Program-made: the position numbers and the translations under genes
Part shown: one piece after another, positions 1 to 12,269 of the stretch
Layout of the letters: each line of letters begins with the position of its first letter
How positions within the stretch are numbered: position 1 is the first letter of the stretch
Notes under the pieces: model-generated
Told to the model about the DNA's origin: nothing
What the model saw: only the letters and a program-made list of their open reading frames with translations
Databases searched by the model: none
NCBI GenBank assembly: GCA_015698045.1
Contig: BLAL01000050.1
Coordinates: forward strand, 682,001-746,000
Length of the DNA: 64,000 nt
Direction: 5' to 3'
DNA from: Rhizophagus clarus
Lineage: Eukaryota; Glomeromycota; Glomeromycetes; Glomerales; Glomeraceae

Positions 1-1609
1 TCGCATTTTGAGATTAAGTATTTTGATTACTTGCAAAAAAATACGTATAATTGGTAATTAGAAATGGAGTAAAGTTTTTATACAAACTTGTATCTGGAGG
101 TTAAAGTGAATATTATGGGAAAAGTTAGTTCAAGATAAAGTTTTTGTAAAAGTGTTATATTATAGAAAGAAGAGTTTAAACGTGTGGGTGAAAATCTAAA
201 GAAAAAAGTCTATTAAACTTTGTGGATTTGTCACCTTGAGAAAAAAAGATGTTACATTGGATACTTATTTTCTATTGTTTATTATTATACCAATTTTTAA
301 TTAATGATCTGCATGTGAACTGAAATATCCACTGATTAATATAAAAAAAATATACTATAAATTAAAAGTAGTATCTATAGTTTTATTATTTTTAACAACC
401 AATAGAAATTTTTAAAAAATACTCATACTTATATGCAATTAAGAATTGAAATTGATTATCGTTTAAAAAATTGATTCTAGAATTTCTTAATTATGATTAA
501 TTATTATTTGAAATTATACTTAGAATTTAAAATATTTATCAAATTCTAGTCATATGATTATCAAATTTTATGAAGATTTACATAAATTATTTTTTTTTTT
601 TGGAATTTTATTCAATAATTGATTTTAAAATTGATTCTTATCAATTTTATTAATTTCAATTATCATAAAATTAATTCCAATCCCTATTAGTCACTGGTTA
701 TATTATAAAAAAAAAGAAAGAGATTTTTTTTAATAAAATTTATAAAAAAAAAGTTTATAGTACAGTATTTTCTTTAAATATATAAAATTTTTATTTAAAA
801 ACACGTCAGTAAATTTACAAAAAACTTCACAAATAATTAAGCTAGTTCAATAAAAATCAATATATATAAACTTTAATAATTACAGAACAACATTATTATG
901 CTTATTTCATTTGTTTCTCTTGGCCAAACTCAAATTATAACTTAAAATGTAAAACAACGCGTCCTAATATTATAAAAAAAATTCATAACATCATGAAATT
1001 AATACAAGCCAATATACAAGCATCCCACACCTTATAAACAACTTTCTTTAAGCATTTTTCACCTGTTTAATATGATCAAATGCTGAAATTATGCTGTGAA
1101 ATCTCTATAAAACGTGTTTATTATGAATTTATTTAATATTTATATTCTTATAATAATATTTTACACTTGGAGTTCTGTTACTGGTGAAAAATATTTAACT
1201 TTTATTAAATAACAATAACTTCTAGAATATTAAAATATATTTTTAAAGTATAAAAAGGGAAGAAAGAGGGAAGAGAAAAGTTTTTATCATACGATAAACA
1301 ATAAAACAGATAATTAATGTGGCTAATGAACCAATCAGATCCCCTTTGTTCCTATGAGCATGGTCAGGCAGATAATTTAACATTTTGGCGTAACCTGGCA
1401 CACATTTAGGTTGTGCATAGAATCAATCATTTATATGTAAAGTCAAAATTGGCATTAAAAACCTTCTTTCAAATCTTAAGTAAACTTGCAGAACAGGTGA
1501 AATTATATCCACAGTACAAGTTTGAAAACTTTATGCCCAAGAAAAAAACTCTTAAATGATTAAATGATGTTTTTTTAAAATTTGCTGAGCCACGAACCTG
1601 GCACACAAA
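1..1609. other. AT-rich non-coding stretch
   Basis: No open frame, RNA gene or conserved protein is visible. The stretch is A/T homopolymer-rich. Positions about 1430-1500 resemble, in reverse orientation, the arm of the fold-back element that follows (the block ending CAAGTTTACTTAAGATTTG on the minus strand), so part of it is probably an older decayed copy of that element. Confidence 0.6.
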
Positions 1610-1618
1610 AAAGGGGTG

Positions 1619-2061
1619 GCACGTCTGAAATCTGTGTCAGGTTGATGGTGCAGTGTGGCATGGCAAAATTTTCAAAAAAAACAAAACAATAAAAATGTTC
1701 TTGTCATATAAACTTAAAAGTAACATTAATAAATGTATTTTTGACTGCTCTGCAAGTTTACATAAGTTGTCAAAGGCGGTTTTGAATGTCGGTTTTGACT
1801 TATTTAACTAAAACGCTCTTTTTCTCTTCGTCCATTTATGGAAATGATCGGCAAAGACGATTTTTCTATTTTTTATATACAAAGACAAAACCGACCTTCA
1901 AAATCACCTTTGGTGTCTTAAGAAAACATGTAGAGCAGCTAAAAATACATCTAATGTAACATTTTAGGAATTTTTTATTAAGAGATAAGCTTATTTTTTA
2001 TAATTTCTAAGAAATGCCGTGCCACACTGCGCCGTCAACCTGACACAGATTTCAGACGTGC
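1619..2061. mobile_element. Fold-back MITE, MULE-like (9-bp target duplication)
   Basis: The left end GCACGTCTGAAATCTG and the right end CAGATTTCAGACGTGC are perfect inverse complements, and the similarity runs inward through nearly the whole element, so the 443-bp unit can fold into one long hairpin. It is flanked on both sides by the direct repeat AAAGGGGTG (1610-1618 and 2062-2070). A 9-bp duplication with long inverted repeats fits Mutator-like elements. There is no coding capacity. A diverged copy lies at 11102-11526. Confidence 0.85.
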
Positions 2062-2187
2062 AAAGGGGTGCGCGTATGACGTATACCATATTACCTCACG
2101 CAAAATTGACACGTGATGGAATGCAGGTTCTGAGATAAATATTCGGCCAACTCGGGAAAATTTCTCAACTTACTGTATATATTCTAG

Positions 2188-4532
2188 ATGGATAACAACG
2201 CTATCAACGAGCTTTTAATCACTTTTTCGAACGTAAGTCATATTTTATTACAAGTATATTCTTCTGAGCTTGCAAACTGTTAAGCGCGATGGTAGTCTAG
2301 TCAATAAGTTACTACCATAACCCATCGTGTAAGACTTCTGGTCGCACAGTTTTGCAAGGGGTCGGTTAAGCACAATGGTAGTCTAGTCAATAAGTTACTA
2401 TCATAACCCATCGTGTAAGACTTCTGGTCGTATCAACCTTCCTCAGAGTACAACTTACAGTGTATTCGGATAGTGTTCTATCTTATTAAAAAACATTTGA
2501 CTAAGTATGTCTATTTTGCACTTTCGATATATGTCTAGTTATCCGATAAAAATAAGTCCAACATTGAATGGATGTTGCGTTCGTTTAACCCTGAACCACT
2601 TGAATTTTATCGATACTTAAATCGTAAAACGAAACGTATCGCTACGAACGCATATTTTGATGCACTTTCATTCGTTTTAAAACTATCAGAAAGAATGCCC
2701 AAAGAGAGAATAGCTTTATTTCAGGAGATTCAGAAAAAATGGAAGGTGAGAACGTAGATACATTTACCTCTTATGATATGAATTCTAATACATTTATTTT
2801 ATGCAGAATGGAGTTTTCAATAAAGACTGGAATGTGTATGTCGCGGAAAAATCAGCGTCAATATCCGTAATGGCATGTTATAACATTCAAAGAAGTTATA
2901 ATCGTGAGGTTTCTTCTCACTCCTTAGTAAGTATATTCCTAAATATCTGTATAATTATTAAATTCTATTATTAATAATTGTCGCCATTATGGTCAGAAAC
3001 GCAAACGTGATTATCCAATTACTCCCAACAAACCAGTTATCCAACCGGGGATGAAAGAAATGTACCCGCAAGTGTCTTTTACAAAAAAAGTTAAGGTTGT
3101 TGTTTTCGAAGATGAGTCAAAAGAAGTTGAGCCAGGAAAGGACGGTCAAAAAGCTGAGGTCACTTTCGAAGATGAGTCAAAAGAAGTTGAGCCAGGAAAG
3201 AGCGATCAAAAAGCTGAGGTCACTTTCGAAGATGAGTCAAAAGAAGTTGAGCCAGGAAAGGACGGCCAAAAAGCTGAGGTCACTTTCGAAGATGGTTCAG
3301 ATAAAGATGAACAAAAAGCCGAGTTAGAAAGTTTAGGAAAAGATGATCAAAATTTTGAAGAGGAGTCGGAAGGTTCGGAGAAAGATGATAATCCGTTTAT
3401 GGCTATGGATTGGCATATGTGGCTAGAAAGAATTCTGGAAGTCAGTAAAGAACTACCTATTTATAAGAAACAACTGCTGAATAATCATTTATGAGCTGAA
3501 CTTTGTTATTCTTTTTTTCTATTGTTTTTTGCAGTTCTCAATTGAAGAAGCCCGAATTAAAATTTTGACATATAAATATATACCCGCAAATGGATTCGAA
3601 GAAATTATGATAAAATACATCGGGAAAGTCTTAATGGACTTGTAAGTTATTTTTGTCTTTTTAATGTGTAAATGTGTAATATGTACTCTAATCAAATGTT
3701 GATTGATCATTAGTATAAATAAAATCATTGATATTCCCGGCCATGTAATGGCCATTGACGAGGTCGAGAGGGATTGGATTGTTGATAAAATTTCTCCGCT
3801 CTTCACTTACATGCAAGCGACGTTTATAAACAAGATTAAATTTCATTGGTGAGTGCTGTTCTTTTCCTAACTTATAAACTCATTGTTGACTACTTACATA
3901 TTAATTGTAAATCATAGGATCGAATCTGATATCGAGCCAACACACGAACGGCTTGTACTCGAAGGAAACACTACAAACAAATATCGGATGAAAGCCGACG
4001 TAATTGGGGTTCGGCTTTCTGACAGCCGGCAGGTTGTCTTTTTGGAGATGAGCGGTGCTCCTACAGACTTTTTGAAGCCACACTCAATTGGCGATACGTA
4101 TAAAACGCTTCAAGAGAGAATTGATTCCCTAAATTCAATGCTTTTGAACTATTTGAATTATGATGTAAGATTTGCAGGGAGAATTCGCTCACTAACAATT
4201 CAAGGGATCAGTGAGTATTTTTACCCGTTAATTGTTATTTTGATCAAAAGACAAACTTTCATTTGTTATTTTTTAACCGTTTTATCATAGGAGATAGACT
4301 AACGCTTAGAACGTTGTTTTTAAGAGGAAAAGATGACTATAAGGATGAAGAAGAACTTTCTGCGATCTTTCCAATTAGTTGGGACTTCCGGTTCCAATTC
4401 ATCGAAATTTTTGAATTGATGGAGTTCGTGATCATATCCGTTTTGGAATATCCAGATGTCATAAAGGAACTAATTAAGCATCCAGCAACCTCACCCGAAT
4501 TTTTAATCCGAAACTGCATTTCATGCTCATAG
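2188..4532 (+). CDS. Eight-exon gene, hypothetical protein of about 530 aa with internal repeats
   Basis: Exons, inferred from splice sites and an unbroken frame, are 2188-2232, 2539-2745, 2807-2926, 2997-3440, 3535-3641, 3714-3848, 3918-4210 and 4291-4532 (TAG). They sum to 531 codons including stop. Donors are mostly GTAAGT or GTGAGT. The fourth donor (GTCAGT at 3441) is the weakest call; without it the frame would stop at 3492-3494. The start at 2188 opens a 15-codon first exon with a strong donor. The N-terminal 110 residues are mixed alpha-helical. Residues about 160-230 hold an acidic Glu/Lys repeat. The C-terminal 250 residues contain the phrase VVFLEMSG, then a GDTYKTL segment and a LNYLNYDV segment. 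This layout recalls a large uncharacterised family I associate with Glomeromycotina, but that is memory and not a search. No catalytic motif is visible. It appears whole, with no neighbour that explains its role. Confidence 0.75.
2281..2430 (+). repeat. Tandem 86-bp duplication in intron 1
   Basis: Two copies of a unit containing GGTAGTCTAGTCAATAAGTT begin at 2281 and 2367, nearly identical over about 64 bp (to GACTTCTGGTCG). Each unit can pair GCGATGG with CCATCG-like segments and has a vague tRNA-like layout (box A-like GGTAGTCTAGT, then TGGTCG). This could be a SINE head or simply an intronic duplication. Confidence 0.6.
3105..3284 (+). repeat. In-frame 60-bp minisatellite (3 copies) in exon 4
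   Basis: Three consecutive 60-bp units at 3105, 3165 and 3225 encode FEDESKEVEPGKDGQKAEVT with a one- or two-residue variation, and a fourth unit degenerates at 3285. The unit length keeps the frame of the host gene. The repeat is acidic/basic mixed and probably disordered. Copies are almost identical at DNA level, so the expansion is recent. Confidence 0.9.
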
Positions 4533-5438
4533 CATTAGTTTTATTTTCAAACAAAAAAATATGATTATTATTTGTAGTAGCATTCATATATGAATGTCAA
4601 AAATAAAAGTTTACATTGAAAAAGTTTTTTTTTCACAATTTAGACTAGTAATTTTTTATCAATATAAGCATTTTGATCACCTGAAATGCGCAGTACAATA
4701 TTGGGAATACAAAGGAGATTCTTGCTGAGTCTTTTGACAGGTTGTTTCTTTTCTTCAAACTCATATACATTGTACTATAAACGTCATTGAAATCTTAGCT
4801 GGTAGATCTTATATTTCTATTGGCTAGAAGTGAGAAGAGTCTTCATGATTGCATATCTGACAGGTTTTGTGGCGCGGCTACCAACTGGGTCAGTCAATTT
4901 ACCTGACGGTCTTTTTAGCCACCAAATTTTTTTCGGGTTTCTTTTTTTTTAACGAATAACGATTTTTTAATTTTTACAAATTTCGAAACTTTTTTTCTAA
5001 CTTTTTCTTTTGTTTATTTTTAATTATAATTTTACATTTTAATGAAAAAATAACAATTATTGTAATTATTTCTAATTTTTAAAACTGTATTATATGTCTT
5101 TAAACTCGAAATTTTGAAGTATTGTTTTGAAATTAAAAAGTTCACAATGTTCAAAACATAACAAAATGCGTAAATTTAGAATAAAATTAAAATCAAAAAA
5201 TTTCAAACTTTATTCTGTGTATTATAATTATTCAATTCTGTGTATATTTCACCATCTTTTTAACGTTAATTCCTACGATTAATATAAACGATTTGAATTA
5301 GATAAAAATTATTAAAATAATGCCGTATTTATATTGTTAAGTTAATAAATACCTTCAATTCGGCTGATTTTTGACAATATGAACGCTCAGATTATGTTCC
5401 TTTTTACCTGTTTTTTTCTTTTTTCAGGCAGGAATAGC
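4533..5438. other. AT-rich intergenic stretch with a small coding-like relic
   Basis: Mostly A/T runs without genes. Positions 4836-4925 read on the plus strand as a short peptide containing TGFVARL, which resembles the TGYMARL phrase in the minus-strand frame at 10207-10452. This may be a paralogous fragment or the outer border of the MULE. Otherwise I see nothing. Confidence 0.4.
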
Positions 5439-8400
5439 TTAAGGATCCAAATTCTCTTTTTCATTACGTGTAGGAACAGATATCCTTCGTTTGTTACTAC
5501 TTCCTTGTGTCTTACGTCTTTTAACTGATTCTACTTGAACCCGTATGTGTGCACCACTATTAATACGAGCCATTGGATCTATGTTGCGATTAAGATCATA
5601 TAGAAAGGAAGATAACCAGGGAATAGACTTGGATTTTGCCGCGTTATAACGATCTTTAAATTTATCTAATGAAGTTCGTAATATCTGACCAGCATTTTGA
5701 TAGTCCAATTTCATTTCTTCTAAAAACGAAGAAAACTCTAAAATATCAACTTCTTTGTTTTCTTCACTCAGTTCTCTATAAAATAAAGATGATATTTATC
5801 AAATTATTTTATTGGAAATTTATGGAGAAATAATATCAATAGTAAACAAAATTTACTTTATTTCCAAAATTAAAGTATTATTTGGTACTGCCATTTCAGA
5901 ATGTATGATTTCTTGACTTTGTGGAGCAGGTTTCGCATGTAATGATGCATAAAAGGATCGATCTTTAGCAACATAACCTAAAAATGATTTAACTGTCAAC
6001 CATCAAAACTAATTAAATTTTCACTCTTACTGTTTGATTCACAAGTAAAAACACTTACCAAGCGCTATATAAGTATAAATAATGCGATCATCCGGTGTTA
6101 ACGATGGGATGAAATTAAACATTGAAATGTGAAACTTCATTGAAACAGCTCCTTGATGCTTACACGGTGCACCAGAAATTCCAACAGGACAGGAGCATGT
6201 TCCAAATTCACTATTTACGACATAAAAAGTACCAGAATCTTGGCTTGTACTCTGCACTCATTACATTCGTCTCCAGAATTCCATTTTGGCATACTGATTC
6301 CCAGCCTGGACATAGAAATCGTTTTGCAATTTGTAGGTGACCAGGATGTTTATTTGCAAAGCCAAGTATACGACGTTGGTAAAATCTCTCCATGTTTGTG
6401 GTTATAAATTGAAATACTTGTACAGAATTAAATGCCTGAGTTCTGGCAAAGACAATGTCTTTCAATATACCAAAGCTTTTTTCAACATAATTATTTGTGT
6501 TATTTCCACGAGTGGGCAATCCTGATCGATAGGAGAGGGCCCACAAACATCGGCGCTCCCATAAAAGTTCAAAATGTTTTTGTAGCTGGGGATAAGAATG
6601 GTAAAATTCTTGTTTAAATTCATGATAAAATGCATCCATTTCTGTACTCAACAAAGCATATAAAATTTTCTTCATTTTTGTCATAATTGATACACGATCC
6701 TCTTTTTTAATATGATGTTTTGAATCATGCAACCATCGCCAAAAGGCTTGTAAAATATGAAAAGTACATAAGAGACGAATTGTCTTTGGAAAACATAACT
6801 CCAAGGCATTTCTCTCTGCACTAGAATCATCTGTAAGAAATAATATTGGGCCTGTTTGTGGTCCACGGCCATAGAATGCGTGTGGAGGAAGTATTGTTTT
6901 TAGCATATTAAACTAGTTTTGTTAAAATATATTTAGCTTTAATATATGATTTAATAGTTAATCAAATAATAATGAAATAAAATAAAATGGAATATAATAA
7001 TATACCGCTTTCTCTAATGTGATTTCAAGTTCATCGGAAGTCACAATTAACCCAAAAGGAAGAGCTCCTATTGCACAGCTGGTGTAAAGTAGAGTGATTG
7101 AAGTATTCAATGGTTCAAATGAAGCTGAAGCATCAACATAGCAAATTTCAGCAGCTTGAGGAACTTTTTCATGTATTCGACTCATAAGACCAGTTACAAT
7201 GCAAAGAATAAATGATTTTCCTGTACGGGCATCATATTCTTGTAAAATAGCATTTCCCAATCCTGAATCATTATAATCTTTAATAACTTCTTCTAAACGG
7301 CTGAACATTGATTTACCATTGCAACTCCCAAGCACAGCTTCACGATACTCCTGAAAAAGCTTTGCAACATAATCATAATCTGGATTTACTGATCGATCTG
7401 CAAGCAGTTCAATTAGTTCTTGTTCATCACTAGCTTCAAGATGGAGTTTGTCTTGATAAACATATAGTGCTGAAGAAGGTGAATGGCCATCTTTAAATAA
7501 TTCCAAAAGCTCTTCATGAACTTCTTTCTTAACCTGACGAAAACTCAATGATTCTGCCGAATTTATCATGTGATTATGTGTGTATTTTAAGTTTATTTCT
7601 AACGGATGTGTATGTGAGAGTCGTTGGCGGTTTAACCATAAATGTATAGCTGCAGTGCAGCATGTATCTCGTGCTCGCAATGATTGTGGACGTTTGGTTA
7701 CAGCATTTTTGCCTTGTTTCTTTTTTACTTCGTGACTATGAATACAATGACGTTGTTCTCGAAAAAGAACCCGGTCTCCTTTAATATCATAGCCTCTTGT
7801 TTGTGGCATTGTTGTTTTGGACTTGGATTCATACTCTTTGAACCATTCACACGCCCCTTCTTGGTTATCAACATCTACAAATATATCCAGTTCAAATTGT
7901 AGAACCTTAAAATTCTCAGCAGTTTGATATGATGACAGTTCATTAAAGGTTTTGATTAAATACGAGTAATTGTGAGGAAGTATTGATTTTAAAATATTGG
8001 GAAGAGAATCCCAAGAAAATATCTAAGATAATTTTTAAAAAAAAATAAATAAATATTATTTTAATATAAATATTATTTTAATGATAAATAAATCTAACAA
8101 ATTACTAAATAAATTCGGTAATTATATGCTTTAATAAATACTTAACCAAAAATATACTAATAAATAAAAAAAAATCTGCGTAATGACTAATTAAATTTAA
8201 AATAAATTCTATATAATAAATTAACGCAATAGTACTAATGAATTAATTACTTAAACGCTAATATAATAAATTGATAAAATAAAAATTTTATAAACGATAA
8301 TAAATAATTTCTTTATGATAAAACTAATACGAAAATAGGTTTTTTATATATTAAATATATACAAAGATTTTAATGTTATATTACTATTTTCAACCAAGAA

Positions 8401-8493
8401 CTCGCTTTTTTTGATTTTTCTTTATTACAGAATTTATAAAAAACTCTCAATAATAGCAAAAGGTGTGCAAAATTTACAAACCTCAGATTCCAT
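5439..8493 (-). pseudogene. MULE transposase with SWIM zinc finger (one frameshift)
   Basis: Exons on the minus strand are 8482-8493 (tentative four-codon start exon), 7006-8022, 6059-6912, 5857-5977 and 5439-5775; all joins keep phase. The N-terminal region has a FAR1/WRKY-like Cys/His cluster (RDTCCTAAIHLWLNRQRLSH). The MULE core follows, with candidate acidic residues in YVDAS, LFLTDDSSAERNAL and NYVEKSFGILKD. Next comes a SWIM finger, CSCPVG...CKH, at about 6150-6205. The C-terminal tail is Lys/Arg-rich (VKRRKTQGSSNKRRIS). The only clear lesion is a one-base frame change near 6257, just before the SWIM finger. It would act in the nucleus as a DNA transposase. Flanking TIRs were not firmly found. 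A 1.45-kb TIR element lies directly upstream. Confidence 0.8.
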
Positions 8494-8758
8494 ATTTATA
8501 TAGTTTCACAGATCACGACTTGAACTGTGTAACTTTTAATAAACTTTAAATTGATATAATTGATACGTAGGATTTGTTTGTAATAAAAAAAAAACCTTAT
8601 AATAAGTGTTCTATACTTTCTTATAATCAAATGAAAAAAACAGTTCCTCTAAAGAGTGTTCGAAAGCGTGTGAAAGTATGTGGGAAGAAAAAAAATGAAA
8701 AAAAATTGAAAAAGAGAGATATGTTTATCTATGCGACGCAAACTGTTATTGGCTAGAT

Positions 8759-10204
8759 AGGACCCCGGATAATTATAATAGAGGTCACATCCGCAGTACT
8801 AATTAAAAATCCAATGGAATATACATAAATTTTGCCATATAAATATACATTTTTATCATATGACCTTCTATTGTACTATAAATATCCACTTTTATCATAT
8901 GACCTCATAGTAAATTTTAACGAAAAAAAGATTTTGTATTAAAAATATGGATTAACCAGATTATATTATTTTTAAACTGAAACTAGCCAGAATTTCTCTA
9001 TTAGATTTAATTTTATAATTTATAATTTTATAACTGCTATAATCTCTGCAGAATATGCATTACTTGTATTACTTTCAAAATTATTTTAATAAAAGACCAA
9101 ATAATTTTTTTAAAAAGATTATATTTATGATTTACTACATAAAGTAATCTTTTGCTAATATTTAATTCTTTTTACATCACATTACTTCAGTTTTTTTATT
9201 GTCAGAATTCTTAAATAAAAGAATAAAAGCTATAAAGACCTGCCTTTTAATAAAGATTACATCCCTAGTACGCATGCATTTTATAAAAATGAAAATAAAA
9301 GGCGTTAGTTACATTCTTAAACCAAATTGTTAAGAAAAACATCTCTCTTTTCAAATTTAAGCCAGAAAATTTGAATCAAATCCTACAAAATAGACAAAAA
9401 AGAATGTTAGTAATGTTCTCAAACAAAATTATTAAAGAACATCTTTCTCTTTATTACCCATTAAAGAAATTGCCACCTTTAAATTTTACCTATTATTCTC
9501 TTTTCGAATTTATTTCCAAGTCAAAAGATCCCAATTTGTTTTTACAAAAATAAATAAAACAAAAAGAACATCAATAATGTTCTTAAAATAAAAAAAAAAT
9601 AATAAGTTTAGTAGCTTACTCATTTCTATAGTTCAAGAAAATGAAAATCAAAACTTACCTAAAATAATTTGCAAATCTGCAATTACATAACTCTGTATTC
9701 TGTAATACTAACATTTCAACATATTTTGGCAATTTAAACCTGATAGCGAAACTAAATTTCAATCCAAACATATTTTAGCGTATGCTGTATATTATTTTGT
9801 AATGCTGTAATAAAAAGCTACAAACTCCTGGAAAAAAAAGCAATTAGCTATTTCTTGCTTAAACAATTTAATATGTAAAAAAATAGAAAAATATCTTAAA
9901 TTAGCATTAAATTTTTGATCTAGAAAAAAAATCAATGTACGATATCCATATTAATTTACGGCATTATAGTATGGCATTACAGCATTATAGTCAAAATATA
10001 CATTTTATAATAAAGCATTACATATGACCTTAAATATTTATCCAAAATTATATACTTTTTTTACTGTGACCTAATTTAGTGATACTCTATTTTTGCATGT
10101 AACCTTTACTCAAAATACCCATTTTTTCATATGACCTTCCCGTTAAAAATGCAAAAAATATACGTTTTTTGCATATGACCTTTATTATAATTAACCGGGG
10201 TCCT
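8759..10204. mobile_element. Non-autonomous TIR element, 8-bp target duplication (hAT-like)
   Basis: The ends AGGACCCCGG and CCGGGGTCCT are inverse complements, with similarity continuing through TTAATTATAATAAAGGTCA, and the element is flanked by GGCTAGAT on both sides (8751-8758 and 10205-10212). An 8-bp duplication fits hAT-type transposition. Inside each end, the motif CATATGACCT recurs several times, plausibly as subterminal protein-binding sites. There is no transposase frame. The middle holds two or three hairpin-intron modules on the minus strand (see 9360-9660). Confidence 0.8.
9360..9660 (-). repeat. Hairpin-intron modules inside the 1.45-kb TIR element
   Basis: On the minus strand, GAGAACATTACTAACATTCT is followed by a T-rich tract and TTTTGTAG at about 9388-9420. 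This is a branch-point-like TACTAAC in a palindrome plus a 3' splice site, then an exon-like block starting GATTTGATTC. A second palindrome, AAGAACATTATTGATGTTCTT-like, lies near 9560-9580. The layout matches the arrays at 13.6, 21.0, 53.9 and 59.1 kb. Confidence 0.5.
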
Positions 10205-10206
10205 GG

Positions 10207-10452
10207 CTAGATCGTGCAACTATGGCTAATTTGTTTATGTGTGTGATGGTGCATCAGATATTTTGACAGTCGCGCCATATAACCTGTCACAGATTTCAGA
10301 AATGCTTCATGATTATTATATAACATAGCATGTATCACAAATCTTTCCCAGCATCCTATAAAAATTTTACTATCACGTGACTTGTGTGGCGCAATCATTC
10401 TTACTAATTTATTTATTGATGACCGTTGCAATAAAATTCTCTCTCTTCCCAT
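10207..10452 (-). pseudogene. Short open frame beside the TIR element, unrecognised
   Basis: An 81-codon frame begins MGRERILLQRSS and includes CWERFVIHAMLYNNHEAFL and TGYMARLSKYL. It runs up to the target duplication at 10205-10212, so any longer gene was cut by that insertion. Codon content looks less random than the neighbourhood. A TGFVARL-like phrase recurs at 4840-4900. I cannot name it; it may be a fragment of a host or transposon gene. Confidence 0.3.
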
Positions 10453-11101
10453 TCTTTCTCCACTTTTGTTATATAAAAAATTAAATACTTTTGAAAAGCT
10501 TAAGATAGAAACTTATTATAAAGCTATAACCAATTTTTATTTACAAATAAACGTGTTTTTTAGAGATTTTGCCATACAAATTTGAATATTTTAATTAAAT
10601 GAAACAAGGTTTGAGTAACTGAAGAGAATTATTTAACAAGTATGGAAACACTTATATATTGGTTCTTTTATTAATATTGTTTAAATATTTGTGAAAATAT
10701 AGATGTTTTTAAGAAAATACATTTGTTTTTATTTTATAGCGTGATTTAAGAATTTTGGTTAAATAAAATGGGTCTAGGTATCCTAAACAAAGTTGTTCAG
10801 CGGTATGAAAATACCTGAATATTATTTTATTGTAATAAAATAACTTTAACATTTGCAAGAATAGAGTAATTGGTATTTTTTACAATAAAGTATTTGAAAA
10901 TTATTTCCTTATTAAATTCAATATACAAATTAAACAAATAAATAAACATTATTTTTAAAGTGTAATTGTGTAAATGAAGTTATTCTTTAAATATTTATTA
11001 TAATGAAAAATAATAAAATAATTTTGTTTATAATAACATCTTAGAAAATTATTTCTGCTACGCTCTTTTTTCTGTTTTTTTAAGGTAAATATTATATGTG
11101 A
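10453..11101. other. AT-rich spacer
   Basis: Only A/T-rich sequence with short repeats of TTTAAATATTTG-like words. No gene or RNA signal was seen. Confidence 0.6.
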
Positions 11102-11526
11102 GCATGTCTGAAATCTGTATCAGGTTGCAGTGTAGTGTGGCAAAATTTTCAAAAAAAATAAAACAATAAAAATTTTCTTGTCACATAAACTTAAAAATAA
11201 CATTAATAAGTGTATTTTTGACTACTCTGCAAGTTTACATAAGTTGCCAAAGGCGATTTTGAATGTTGTTTTTGATGTATTTAACTAAAACGCTCTTTTT
11301 CACTTCATCCATTTATAGAAATGATTGATAAAGACGATTTTTCTATTTTTTATATACAAGACAAAACTGACCTTCAAAATCACCTTTGGTGTTTTAAGAA
11401 AACATGTAGAGCAGCTAAAAATACATCTAATGTAACATTTTAGGAATTTTTTATTAAGAGATAAGCTTATTTTTATAATTTCTAAGAAATGCTGCACCAC
11501 ACTGCACCATCAATCTGATACAGATT
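11102..11526. mobile_element. Truncated second copy of the fold-back MITE
   Basis: The sequence matches 1619-2061 along its length (GCATGTCTGAAATCTG at the left, internal TTGACTACTCTGCAAGTTTA, CTGATACAGATT at the right). The last ten bases of the right inverted repeat are missing, and no target duplication is visible. It abuts the outer element that starts at about 11548. Confidence 0.8.
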
Positions 11527-11829
11527 AACAGGGTGGATATACCTTATAGGCCTGTTCAATTCTGATTGATCAGATTTTTGATCGTAAAATCTATTAACCA
11601 ATCCAAACATGTGATCAAAATCATAATTGAGTACATTGATCTTGATTTTGATCAGATCACTATTTAAAATTTTCTCTCCAAAGTAATGCAAAAAAAAAAA
11701 ATTTTTTTTTCTCATTTAACACCAAAAGAAATACTTTATTCCATAATTTACTTGTAAATGGTATATCAGCAAAATATTGAAAATTTATTACTGACACATT
11801 TTATTAAATTCAATCAAAAAAATACAACA

Positions 11830-12261
11830 AAAATAAAGACTAATGTTAAAGTATGAAATTAATCTTTTTTTTGTAATCTTAATTCTAACTCCTTCATCCT
11901 TAATTCAAATTCCATTTTTGATCTTTCTCTTTTATATGCCCACCTTTCCTTTTCAACTTCCAATCATTCCTTTTCTAATACCATTTTTTTTTTCCAAATT
12001 CTTTTTTGTGTTTGACTCATTTCAGCTATTGCTATAGCTATGACTTCAACATTATTTTTAGATTTTTATTTCTGTTTTTTATTTTCTTCTTTGATTTCAA
12101 CTATTTCTTTAATTATAGTACCTTTTTCTTTATTTACCAGAAAAGAAGGTATTATATTTTCGTGTATCCCAAAGATCATGTCCATTTTATCATACCAGTA
12201 CCAATCCTTTCTCTCATTACCAGTTTGATTGTTATGTTTCTTAATTGATTCGTACTTCTTT
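11830..12261 (-). pseudogene. 3' part of a trihelix (Myb/SANT-like) gene of the outer element
   Basis: The minus-strand reading contains KYESIKKHNNQTGN, then RKDWYWYDKMDMIFGIHE, the typical third-helix and post-domain phrases of trihelix DNA-binding proteins. A Lys/Glu-rich coiled coil follows (AEMSQTQKRIW ... MEFELRMKELELRL). It contains a few in-frame stops, so it is dead. A further 21 bases of the same exon (DKLAQLI) lie at 45387-45407, on the far side of the 12262-45386 insertion. Taking one TT duplication as original, DKLAQLI runs directly into KKYESIKK in frame, which ties the two halves together. Confidence 0.7.
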
Positions 12262-12269
12262 CATCAGGA

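Noticed and set aside
11843-12248. Plus-strand Phe/Leu-rich frames
   Set aside because: They are the complement of a Lys/Glu-rich coiled coil in the trihelix gene read on the minus strand.
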